From NCBI RefSeq assembly GCF_900604385.1, contig NZ_LR027382.1, forward strand, positions 2,333,001-2,397,000: a stretch of DNA of 64,000 nucleotides. The letters run 5' to 3'. Both the position numbers and the translations under genes were made by a program. This DNA is from Alistipes megaguti. Its GTDB lineage: Bacteria; Bacteroidota; Bacteroidia; Bacteroidales; Rikenellaceae. Below the pieces are notes generated by a model that made no database searches, was not told the DNA's origin, and was given only the letters and a program-made list of their open reading frames with translations. Shown one piece after another: positions 15,573 through 23,333 of the stretch (its first letter is position 1; every line of letters starts with the position of its first letter).

Positions 15573-16175
15573 ATGTTGGTGAAGATCTACGGACAGAATC
15601 CTTCGGAAAAGGAGTTGAAACGGGTTGTGGAGGCCCTGGAGCACGACGGGGTGGTGATTTATCCCACCGACAGTGTCTATGCCTTCGGGTGTTCGCTGCG
15701 TTCGGCGCGGGCCATCGAGCGGCTTCGCCGGTTGCGCGGGCGCAGCGAGGATTCGTTGAGCGTCGTTTTTTGCGACATTGCCCAGGTGGCCGAATACTGC
15801 AGGGTGGACAACGCGGCGTTCCGGATTCTGAAGCGCAATCTTCCGGGACCATTCACCTTCATCCTGCCGGCCTCGTCGCGGGTTCCGGACAAGGCGCTGG
15901 AACGGCGCCGCACGATCGGGATCCGCATTCCGTCGCACCCTGTGGCGCGGGCGGTGGTCGAGGCGCTGGGGAGCCCGATGATCACCGCGTCGGTCAAGGA
16001 CGACGACGAGGTGGTGGAGTACACGACCGATCCCGAACTGATCGAGGAGCGTTACGGCCGCGAGGTATCGCTGGTCATCGACGGCGGGATCGGCGACAAT
16101 GTCCCCACGACGGTGGTTGACCTGACGGGCGACGAGCCGGAGATCCTGCGCGAAGGCCGGGGTGACCTGCAGTAA
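15573..16175 (+). CDS. Sua5/YciO/YrdC family protein, threonylcarbamoyl-AMP synthase-like
   Basis: The 200-residue protein is one complete YrdC domain. It has VVIYPTDSVYAFGCS, RLRRLRGRSEDSLSVVFCD, LPGPFTFILPAS, IGIRIPSHPVARAVVEALG and the final VVDLTGDEPEILREG. This branch uses threonine, bicarbonate and ATP to make threonylcarbamoyl-AMP for the t6A37 modification of tRNAs. The sequence is closer to the YciO subgroup, whose in vivo role is less certain, so I leave out a symbol. It lies 21 bases after mltG with a possible promoter of its own. Purine-rich repeats follow its stop. Confidence 0.85.
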   Translation: MLVKIYGQNPSEKELKRVVEALEHDGVVIYPTDSVYAFGCSLRSARAIERLRRLRGRSEDSLSVVFCDIAQVAEYCRVDNAAFRILKRNLPGPFTFILPASSRVPDKALERRRTIGIRIPSHPVARAVVEALGSPMITASVKDDDEVVEYTTDPELIEERYGREVSLVIDGGIGDNVPTTVVDLTGDEPEILREGRGDLQ

Positions 16176-16345
16176 GCCGCCGGGTGCCGAGAGCCAGCCG
16201 CCGGGTGCCGAGAGACAGCTCCCGGGGCCAAGAGCGAGGGGGCGAGGGGGCGAGAGACCGGGATCGGGCGAGATGCGACGGCGGCCGCGGCTGAGAGAAG
16301 CCTCCCCTCCCCGGCAGAGAGAAGAGGCCGGGGCGGAAGGGCCGA
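16176..16345. repeat. Purine-rich repeats in the 3' flank of the YrdC-family gene
   Basis: Two copies of GCCGCCGGGTGCCGAGAG (about 16176 and 16198, 22-bp period) are followed by a degenerate GAGGGGGCGAGGGGGCGAGAG tract. I see no gene. It fills most of the gap to the DUF4199 gene. Confidence 0.65.
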
Positions 16346-16379
16346 GGAGACGTTTAGGAAAAGAGCAATATAAAAATAG

Positions 16380-16946
16380 ATGGAAAAGACGAATTTCTGG
16401 AAAGATGCCGCCTTCTACGGCGTAATCATGGCGTTGGTCGCCTTTGTGTTCGATACGTTGAACTTCTATACCCGGCATGCGATCATATCCCTGGTGTCCC
16501 TGCTTCTCTTCCTGGGTCTGCTGACCTTCTTCACGAAGCAGCGTGTGGCCCGCTACGGAGCCAACGGTTACAGTTATGGGCAGTGCCTGCGGTTTATTCT
16601 GGCGGTGATGCTCTGTGCGGGATTCCTCGACGGCGCCTACATGAGCGTGGCTGCCAACTGGCTCTTCGCCTCGAAGTACGAGGCGATGATGGCTCCGCAG
16701 ATCGAATTGCTGGAGTCGACGGGCTTCTACACCGACGACCAGATCATGCTGGTGTCCCGCATGCTCTACTCGCCGCTGGCGCTGATCTTCTCGGCCATCG
16801 TTGGGGCGCTCATCAAGGGGGGCTTCTTCGGCCTGTTCATCTCGGCCTATGCACGTCGTGAAGTGCCGGTCTTCACTCCGGCGAACGATTCGCGGAGCGA
16901 GGAGGGGGATTCCGACACCAACACCGACACTACCAAGAACGCGTAA
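16380..16946 (+). CDS. DUF4199 family membrane protein
   Basis: The 188-residue protein has four predicted membrane helices: about 12-30, 35-52, 70-95 and 135-160. The pattern NGYSYGQCLRFILAVMLCAGFLDG is typical of DUF4199, a Bacteroidetes family of unknown function. In this phylum it is often encoded next to a GT2 glycosyltransferase, as here, where its stop overlaps the next ATG (TAATG). That coupling suggests the two work together at the inner membrane, perhaps in lipid-linked sugar transfer, but this is only inference. Confidence 0.8.
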   Translation: MEKTNFWKDAAFYGVIMALVAFVFDTLNFYTRHAIISLVSLLLFLGLLTFFTKQRVARYGANGYSYGQCLRFILAVMLCAGFLDGAYMSVAANWLFASKYEAMMAPQIELLESTGFYTDDQIMLVSRMLYSPLALIFSAIVGALIKGGFFGLFISAYARREVPVFTPANDSRSEEGDSDTNTDTTKNA

Positions 16947-17902
16947 TGGACAAACTGGATATTTCGGTCGTCGTTCCGCTTTACAACGAGGAGGAGTCGC
17001 TGCCCGAGCTGGCGGCGTGGATCGACCGCGTGGCACGCGAAAACCACCTCACCTACGAATTGATCTTCGTCGACGACGGATCGTCGGACCACTCGTGGCG
17101 GGTGGTCGAGGAACTCAAACAGCGCTATCCGGCCATCCGGGGCATCAGCTTCGGCCGCAACTACGGCAAGTCGGCCGCGCTGTACTGCGGTTTTGCGGCT
17201 GCCGAGGGGGAGGTGGTCTTCACGATGGATGCCGACCTGCAGGATTCGCCCGACGAGATTCCGGCCCTGCGTCGGATGATCCTCGAGGAGGGTTACGACC
17301 TGGTCTCGGGGTGGAAGAAGAAGCGCTACGATCCGATCGGCAAGCGCTGGCCGAGCAAATTCTTCAACTGGACGGCCCGCCGGGCCTCGGGCATCCGTCT
17401 CCACGACTTCAACTGCGGTCTGAAGGCCTACCGCCGCAAGGTGGTCAAGTCGATCGAGGTCTACGGCGAGATGCACCGCTTCATTCCGATCCTGGCCAAG
17501 CAGGCGGGTTTCCGGCGCATCGGCGAGAAGGTTGTCGAGCACCACGCCCGCAAGTACGGGCACTCGAAATTCGGTCTGGAGCGCACGGTGAAGGGGTATC
17601 TCGACCTGATATCGGTGATGTTCATGACCCATTTCGGCCGATCTCCGATGTACTTTTTCGGGAGTCTTGGGACGCTGATGTTCCTTCTGGGCGGGGGTAC
17701 GACCTGCTGGCTGATCGGCGAGAAACTCTGGAAACAGTCCCAAGGGCTTCCGCTGCGGGCCGTAACGGACCAGCCGTTGTTCTATCTGGCGATTCTGGCG
17801 GTGATTCTGGGCGTACAGCTCTTTCTGGCGGGCTTCCTCGGCGAGCTGATCAACCGCAATTCGACGGATCGCAATACCTATCTGATTGATAAAACCCTGT
17901 AA
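16946..17902 (+). CDS. GT2 glycosyltransferase, dolichyl-phosphate-mannose synthase/GtrB type
   Basis: The 318-residue protein has the GT-A domain at about 1-230: VVVPLYNEEESL, the metal-binding FVDDGSSDHSW and MDADLQDSPDE, and GLKAYRRKV. Two C-terminal membrane helices (about 235-257 and 275-300) anchor it. This is the layout of enzymes that move a sugar from a nucleotide donor to polyprenyl phosphate on the cytoplasmic face. The lipid-linked sugar would serve glycan or lipid A decoration. It is translationally coupled to the DUF4199 gene and sits 3 bases before the DUF4293 gene. Confidence 0.88.
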   Translation: MDKLDISVVVPLYNEEESLPELAAWIDRVARENHLTYELIFVDDGSSDHSWRVVEELKQRYPAIRGISFGRNYGKSAALYCGFAAAEGEVVFTMDADLQDSPDEIPALRRMILEEGYDLVSGWKKKRYDPIGKRWPSKFFNWTARRASGIRLHDFNCGLKAYRRKVVKSIEVYGEMHRFIPILAKQAGFRRIGEKVVEHHARKYGHSKFGLERTVKGYLDLISVMFMTHFGRSPMYFFGSLGTLMFLLGGGTTCWLIGEKLWKQSQGLPLRAVTDQPLFYLAILAVILGVQLFLAGFLGELINRNSTDRNTYLIDKTL

Positions 17903-17905
17903 ACG

Positions 17906-18370
17906 ATGATACAACGCATTCAAACACTTTATCTGTTGATCGTAACGGCGCTTGTCACGGTCACGCTGTTCACCCGTCTGGCCTGGTTCGGCGGTTCAGG
18001 CGAGGAGTTTTCGCTCTATGCCTTTGCCTTGAAGAGTGCCGACGGCGAGGAGCTTTATTCGGCGGTTTATCTGGGCATTCTGCTGGTATTGGCGGCGGTT
18101 CTGCCTCTGGTGACTGTATTTCTGTATCGCAAGCGGATGCTTCAGATCCGGCTGTGTGTGGTTGAGATGGTGCTTCTGGTGGGCAGTGCGCTGATGGAGG
18201 GGATCTATTATTACCTGGGGTGCCGTGTCGTCGCGGAGCTGTCTCAGTCGGCCCACGGGATGCAAGCCACGATTGTTTTACCGGTTGTAGGACTGTTGTT
18301 TGCGTGGTTGTCGGTGCGGGCCATATTCCGGGATGAGCTGCTGGTTCGGAGCACGGATCGTATTCGCTGA
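17906..18370 (+). CDS. DUF4293 family membrane protein
   Basis: The 154-residue protein starts MIQRIQTLYLLIVTAL, the hallmark start of DUF4293, and has four membrane helices: about 8-26, 48-70, 78-98 and 118-140. The family is limited to Bacteroidetes and has no known function. It is the last gene of a three-gene run with DUF4199 and the GT2 enzyme, so it may assist the same glycosyl transfer. Confidence 0.78.
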   Translation: MIQRIQTLYLLIVTALVTVTLFTRLAWFGGSGEEFSLYAFALKSADGEELYSAVYLGILLVLAAVLPLVTVFLYRKRMLQIRLCVVEMVLLVGSALMEGIYYYLGCRVVAELSQSAHGMQATIVLPVVGLLFAWLSVRAIFRDELLVRSTDRIR

Positions 18371-18415
18371 AAGCAAAGAAATGTCCCGAATATTCCGATT
18401 TATATTAAAAGAATG

Positions 18416-18455
18416 TTACAAAACTTTGTAAAGCCGGGAAATAATTTTAACTTTG
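18416..18455 (+). promoter_or_regulatory. Promoter with overlapping 16-bp palindrome
   Basis: The -7 box TAACTTTG is at 18448-18455 and the -33 box TTTG at 18425-18428, 19 bases apart. The -33 box is part of a perfect inverted repeat TTACAAA-AC-TTTGTAA (18416-18431), a plausible operator for a dimeric repressor or activator. The following leader is AT-rich, about 80 bases long, up to the ATG at 18539. Confidence 0.6.
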
Positions 18456-18538
18456 GGGCGTAATATTTATATTATGTATTTAAAATATAAATAAATAAAA
18501 TAGACTGTTGTTTTTATTTTTAACTAACATTCGCTTTT

Positions 18539-20875
18539 ATGAAAAAAGTTAATCTTTGGAAGACATTGTTCCTCTCGGCATTGGCTGTAGCGGCCTTTAC
18601 GGGATGTTCGGACGATGATTCGGACGAGGGCGGCGGGATGCCGTCGATCACGGTGAACGGACAGAGTACCGCAACGCTTAGCATAGGCCTTGCAGGTGGA
18701 ACGACGGAGGCCGTCACCATTGAGTCGTCGGGTGACTGGACGATGACCGTTACGGGCGAAAACGGCGCTGATGCCAGCGCCTGCACCCCGAGTCTGTCCT
18801 CGGGTAGCAAGGGAACCAAGACGGTAACCTTTGACCTGACTGAGGCAGCGACACCCCGCACCTATACGGTGAAGGTGACGACCTCGGGTACGATTCCGGG
18901 TATTGGTGTGGCGACGGATGTTTCGGCCACGATCAAGATCGAGCAGACCGACAGCTACGTACCGACGACCGACGCACTCTACTCGGAGAACTGCGGTACG
19001 ACGGTCGAGAAGGATGGTACCTATTGGCCTTATGCAGACGCCTTTACGGGGTGGACGCGCGGCGGAACGCTTGATCAGGCGGGTGTGACCTACGGTGGCA
19101 ATAAGGCCTCGGTTCGCAACAGCGGCAAGGATTACGATCCGACCGATGACGAAAAGGCTGAGGTTTCGGGTTATCCGTATGCCTACATCAACGGTTCGCA
19201 GGGGCTGGACATCAGCAATATCAACGTGGGTTCGAACTCGAACTTCACCTTCACGTTCACGGCCCTGAACACCGTATCGACGCTGGAAGCGTCGCCCTAC
19301 ACGCCGACGTTCGGCGATGTTACGGCATCGACGCTGAAGTTCTCGGTAAATCCCGACGGCACGGCATGGATGCCTGTCGAGATCACGACCAAGAAGCTCG
19401 GCACGGGTTCGTGGTACCTCTGCACGGCAATGTTCAAGCTGCCTGCCGGTGTTTCGACGGACAAGATTTCGGTGCGTTTTGACTCCTATTCGGGTGGTGC
19501 ATCGCTGCGTCTGGACGACTTCAAACTCTACGAGGGTGGCGACGGTACCGAACTGGCACCGGAAGTTCCTACTTCGGGAACCATTTCGCAGATTACCGAG
19601 CCGGGAACCTATGAGCTTTCGAACGTAACGGTAGTCAACCGCAGCGATATTGCCACGATCGTGGCCGATGCTACGGGCTACATGATGATCTACGGCGATA
19701 ACGAACTGAAGGTCGGCGACAAGGTGAACGTGGCTGGCCCCGTGACGATCTATAAGACGAACCCGCTGCAGTTCAGTACGAGTACGACGACCACCCTCGA
19801 GGTCGTATCTTCGGACAACAGCTGGAACTACACCTTCACCGAGTATTCGGTAGAGGATGTTCGTTCCTACTTCAACGACATCAAGTGCATTCCGATTCAG
19901 CTGGCCGGAACGATCGTTAAGGATGGCACGTTCTATAATCTGATGTTCGACGGTGAAAGCAACCTGCAGGGTTCGATCCAGTATTATACGCCCGAGGCTT
20001 CGGTTCTGGACGTCCCGGTACTGGTCAAGGGTTATGCCGTAGGTCAGTCGGAGTCGGGCAGCATCGAGCGTATCAAGATCTTCCCGTACGAGATTACGGT
20101 AAACTCGACGACTCCGTATATTACGGCTACGGCACCCGCTACGTTCTCGGCAGACGGTGAGACCATTGAGGTCTCCTATACGGCTGGCAATCTGGGCTCG
20201 AACCAGGTATTTGCCAAGTTGGAGAACAACGAGGCCGGCCAGTTCTCGGTAGGCGAGGTTGCTGACGACAAGGTATCCGTAACGGCCAAGGCCAACGAAG
20301 GCGCCGCTTGCCAGGCAACGCTGGTTCTTTACATTGCGGCATCGGAAGGCGGAGAGGCTCTTGCCCAGACGTCCGTGACGCTGAAGCAGTCGGCTCCTGC
20401 TGTTGCAGGCAGCAAGTGGGTCAAGGTGACGGAAGCTCCGGCCGACTGGAGCGGCGAATATCTGATCGTCTATGAAGAAGGCAATCTGATCTTCGACGGT
20501 TCGCTTGACAAACTCGATGTCGAAGGCAATATCAAGAGTGTCGAGATTTCGGACAACACGATTGCATCGGATGCAACCGTTGATGCCTGCAAATTCACCA
20601 TTACTTCCGTAGAAGGTGGATATTCGATCATGAGTGCCAGCGGTTATTACATTTATCAGAACGCTAACTCGAATGGCATGTCCTCCAGTGCGACTACTGC
20701 AGGTGTAAATACGATTGCCTTGAATTCGGACAATTCGGTTCAGATCTCCGGTTCGCAGAATGCCGTTCTTCGCTATAACAATGCAGAGAAGAACGGTACC
20801 CGGTTCCGCTACTATAAGGCTTCCTCGTATCAGAATCAGCAGCCCATTGCCCTGTACAAGTATACGGCGGAGTAA
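18539..20875 (+). CDS. Surface lipoprotein with BACON-like and OB-fold-like domains
   Basis: The 778-residue protein has a lipoprotein signal peptide ending AFTGC (Cys23) and an acidic SDDDSDEGG after the cysteine, as in exported Bacteroidetes surface lipoproteins. Residues about 35-140 look like a BACON-type beta-sandwich. About 140-340 resembles a carbohydrate-binding-like jelly roll (LDISNINVGSNSNFTFTF, SLRLDDFKLYEGG). About 345-520 looks like two OB folds (GTISQITEPGTYELSNVTVV, IQLAGTIVKDGTFYNLMF), the type seen in bacterial extracellular nucleases. A further Ig-like part and a C-terminal domain follow. It is the first gene of the putative nucleic-acid locus and probably binds substrate at the cell surface. 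Domain calls are by eye. Confidence 0.6.
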   Translation: MKKVNLWKTLFLSALAVAAFTGCSDDDSDEGGGMPSITVNGQSTATLSIGLAGGTTEAVTIESSGDWTMTVTGENGADASACTPSLSSGSKGTKTVTFDLTEAATPRTYTVKVTTSGTIPGIGVATDVSATIKIEQTDSYVPTTDALYSENCGTTVEKDGTYWPYADAFTGWTRGGTLDQAGVTYGGNKASVRNSGKDYDPTDDEKAEVSGYPYAYINGSQGLDISNINVGSNSNFTFTFTALNTVSTLEASPYTPTFGDVTASTLKFSVNPDGTAWMPVEITTKKLGTGSWYLCTAMFKLPAGVSTDKISVRFDSYSGGASLRLDDFKLYEGGDGTELAPEVPTSGTISQITEPGTYELSNVTVVNRSDIATIVADATGYMMIYGDNELKVGDKVNVAGPVTIYKTNPLQFSTSTTTTLEVVSSDNSWNYTFTEYSVEDVRSYFNDIKCIPIQLAGTIVKDGTFYNLMFDGESNLQGSIQYYTPEASVLDVPVLVKGYAVGQSESGSIERIKIFPYEITVNSTTPYITATAPATFSADGETIEVSYTAGNLGSNQVFAKLENNEAGQFSVGEVADDKVSVTAKANEGAACQATLVLYIAASEGGEALAQTSVTLKQSAPAVAGSKWVKVTEAPADWSGEYLIVYEEGNLIFDGSLDKLDVEGNIKSVEISDNTIASDATVDACKFTITSVEGGYSIMSASGYYIYQNANSNGMSSSATTAGVNTIALNSDNSVQISGSQNAVLRYNNAEKNGTRFRYYKASSYQNQQPIALYKYTAE

Positions 20876-20901
20876 TCCGATAGTCGAGGAAACCGACTTA
20901 T

Positions 20902-20955
20902 AAACCAACCACTCTTGGCGGGGTATTGCAAGATGCCCCGTCAAGAGTTTGGTTT
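20902..20955 (+). terminator. Long intra-operon hairpin (attenuator or processing site)
   Basis: Three nested arms pair: AAACCAA/TTGGTTT, ACTCTTG/CAAGAGT and CGGGG/CCCCG, with a 12-nt loop and small bulges. There is no T-run directly after it, but a T-rich stretch precedes the next ATG. It lies between the first lipoprotein gene and the nuclease gene, so it may lower downstream expression or protect the upstream mRNA. Confidence 0.6.
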
Positions 20956-21000
20956 CTAAAAACCGATCTTCGCAATTTCCTATTCCCATCTCTTTTTTTG

Positions 21001-22248
21001 ATGTTTTCTGATCTTTTCCGCAAGACAGGCTTGACCGGCGTGATGCTCGCAATGCTTGTCCTTTTCTCGGGATGCAGCAAGGACGAGGACACTGCGGCCT
21101 CTTCCGCGTCGCTCGCCGCTACAACCGTGAATTGTAACGCTACATCGAACCGGATCATCACCCTCGGCCCGGCCGGCATGGCCTATGCCGCAACCCTCGC
21201 TTTCGACGGAGGGGAGAAGTGGTGCTCGTTCGAATCCAATACCACGGTGGCGGCCGGGGTTGTGGGGCAGGATCTGCCCCTCGTGCTGGAGGTGAATACC
21301 TCCGACCAGTATCGCACGGCCGAAATCACCGTAACCTTTGCCAACGGTTATTCAACCCTGTTGCAGATGTGGCAGATGCCCGCAGCCTCCTCTTCGGATG
21401 CGGCCGACTACCAGCGCTCCTGGGGCGAGCAGCCCGCCTATCGTCAGGGTAGCGATTATATCTACAAAACCTATCATACAACACTGGTCTCCACCAACCG
21501 ATACCTTATGGGTGGCGTGCGGCGCAACTATTCGATCTGCTTCGATGCTTCGAACCGCATATCGCTGTGGGTAGCCTACCCGCTGCACGGGTGCTACACG
21601 ACACCCCGGGCCAGTCGTTCCGACGCCTGGTCGTACGATCCCAATGCGCAGCAGCCCGTGATCGAGCAGTCGCAGCAGGCCAATATCATCGATACCTACG
21701 GCACGGGCGATGCCCGCGGTCACCAGTGCCCCTCGGCCGACCGCTACAATACGGCGGCCACCAACGAGATGACCTTCTACGCCACGAACATCATGCCGCA
21801 GAACTATAACTTCAACAGCGGCAGCTGGGTGCGGCTCGAGACTCTGATCCGCAACTGGGCGCCGACGTCGGTCACCGAGATGCGTTACGATACGCTGTTC
21901 GTCGTCACGGGCGCACACCTTTCGGGGCGGACCATTACGGACCGCAGCGGCAAGCGGGTCGGTTATCCCGACAAGTGCTGGAAGGTGTTGCTCAAGCAGA
22001 AGCGCGGACAGAACGAAAACCGGCAAATCTGGGAGTTCTCGGCCGACGAACTGCAGGCCGTGGGCTTCATCTTCACGAATGACCGGGCGGGCGGCCAGAC
22101 CAAACTGCTCGATGCGGCCTGTACGGTTGAGGAGGTCGAGCAGCTGACGGGCTTCACCTTCTTCCGGAACCTCGATCCGGCGGTGGCCGCCGAGGTGAAG
22201 AGCCGCGAACCCGATGCGACGCAATGGCCCGGACTGGCAATTAGCTGA
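21001..22248 (+). CDS. DNA/RNA non-specific endonuclease lipoprotein (NUC1 family)
   Basis: The 415-residue protein starts at ATG 21001 and has a signal peptide ending VLFSGC (Cys25). An N-terminal beta domain (about 35-150) precedes the nuclease domain. The beta-beta-alpha-metal signature is present as ARGHQCPSADR with the catalytic His241, followed by NEMTFYATNIMPQNYNFNSG, where the family has the metal-binding Asn and N-Q/P segment. WVRLETLIRNWA and FVVTGAHLS continue the fold. It should cut single- and double-stranded DNA and RNA outside the cell. It lies between the OB-like lipoprotein and the EEP hydrolase genes. Confidence 0.85.
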   Translation: MFSDLFRKTGLTGVMLAMLVLFSGCSKDEDTAASSASLAATTVNCNATSNRIITLGPAGMAYAATLAFDGGEKWCSFESNTTVAAGVVGQDLPLVLEVNTSDQYRTAEITVTFANGYSTLLQMWQMPAASSSDAADYQRSWGEQPAYRQGSDYIYKTYHTTLVSTNRYLMGGVRRNYSICFDASNRISLWVAYPLHGCYTTPRASRSDAWSYDPNAQQPVIEQSQQANIIDTYGTGDARGHQCPSADRYNTAATNEMTFYATNIMPQNYNFNSGSWVRLETLIRNWAPTSVTEMRYDTLFVVTGAHLSGRTITDRSGKRVGYPDKCWKVLLKQKRGQNENRQIWEFSADELQAVGFIFTNDRAGGQTKLLDAACTVEEVEQLTGFTFFRNLDPAVAAEVKSREPDATQWPGLAIS

Positions 22249-22280
22249 CAGAAATATAGTTTACTTAACTGCACAACCTT

Positions 22281-23315
22281 ATGAAGAAAAACCTTTTGAC
22301 AGGACTGATCGCCGTATTGGTGGCGGTGGCGTGCTTTGCGCAGAAGCCCTATAAAGTGGTCTTTTACAACTTCGAGAACCTCTTCGACACGATCAACGAT
22401 CCCGGAGTGAAGGACGAGGAGTTTACGCCCGACGGTCCCAAGCGGTGGAACACGGTCAAGTATGAGAAGAAACTGGGCAATCTCGAACGCGTGTTGTTCG
22501 ACATTGCGGCCGAGGACAGGGATTTCCCGGTGGTGATCGGCGTTTCGGAGATCGAGAACCGTTCGGTGATGGAGGATGTCATCGCGCAGCCCAAACTCGC
22601 ACACGGCAACTACCGCATCGTACATTATGATTCGCCCGATGCGCGCGGCGTGGATGTGGGATTCTTCTACCGTCCGGATGTCTTCAAGCTGGAGGGAAGC
22701 GCCCCGCACCGCTTCGTGATGCCGGGGATGCCCGATTTCCGGACGCGTGATTTCGTGACGATGTGGGGTACGATCGAGGGCGAGCCGTTCTTCTTCGTGG
22801 TGAACCACTGGCCGTCGCGTCTGGGCGGCAAGGAGGCCTCGTCGCCCAAGCGTGAGGAGGCCGCCCGCCAAGTGAAGCACATCGTCGATTCGGTCATGGC
22901 GCGGAATCCGGCCACGAAGGTGGTGGTGATGGGTGACCTGAACGACGACGCCACGGACCGCAGCGTCGTGGAGTGCCTGCAGGCCAGGGGCAAGATCAAG
23001 GAGGTCCACAAGGGCGAGATGTTCAATCCGTTCATCGCGCTGCTGAAGGCCGGATACGGCACGCTGGCCTATCGCGACGAGTGGAACCTGTTCGACAACA
23101 TCATCGTATCGGAGAATCTGGCCACGGGATCGACCGGCAAGCTGAAGATTCTGCCCGTCGGCCACTCGAAATTCTACGGAGGCATCTTCCGCCGTCCCTA
23201 CATGCTGCAGAAGGAGGGTCAGTACAAGGGCTATCCGCTGCGTACGTTTGTGGGCAACGACTTCCAGGGGGGCTTCAGCGACCACTTCCCCGTCTATATC
23301 TGCATTGGCAAATAA
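22281..23315 (+). CDS. Secreted endonuclease/exonuclease/phosphatase (EEP) family protein
   Basis: The 344-residue protein has a cleavable signal peptide (about 1-20, ending ACFAQ). The EEP fold shows all main motifs: VVFYNFENLFD, GVSEIENRSV with the metal-binding Glu, VVNHWPSR, VVVMGDLNDDATD and the terminal FSDHFPV with the catalytic Asp-His. Related secreted proteins act as nucleases or phosphodiesterases. Here it would shorten nucleic-acid fragments or remove phosphate in the periplasm or at the surface. It starts 32 bases after the nuclease gene and 18 before the TonB receptor gene. Confidence 0.88.
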   Translation: MKKNLLTGLIAVLVAVACFAQKPYKVVFYNFENLFDTINDPGVKDEEFTPDGPKRWNTVKYEKKLGNLERVLFDIAAEDRDFPVVIGVSEIENRSVMEDVIAQPKLAHGNYRIVHYDSPDARGVDVGFFYRPDVFKLEGSAPHRFVMPGMPDFRTRDFVTMWGTIEGEPFFFVVNHWPSRLGGKEASSPKREEAARQVKHIVDSVMARNPATKVVVMGDLNDDATDRSVVECLQARGKIKEVHKGEMFNPFIALLKAGYGTLAYRDEWNLFDNIIVSENLATGSTGKLKILPVGHSKFYGGIFRRPYMLQKEGQYKGYPLRTFVGNDFQGGFSDHFPVYICIGK

Positions 23316-23333
23316 CCAGCTAACAATAATTGT

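Noticed and set aside
14184..17036. 950-codon minus-strand frame across mltG, the YrdC gene and DUF4199
   Set aside because: It crosses the SRP RNA gene, several promoters and three real genes on the other strand.
21229..21240. TTCGAATCC-like motif considered as the T arm of a tRNA
   Set aside because: It lies inside the nuclease gene and has no matching acceptor or anticodon stem. The same applies to similar motifs in susD and the glycosyltransferase gene.
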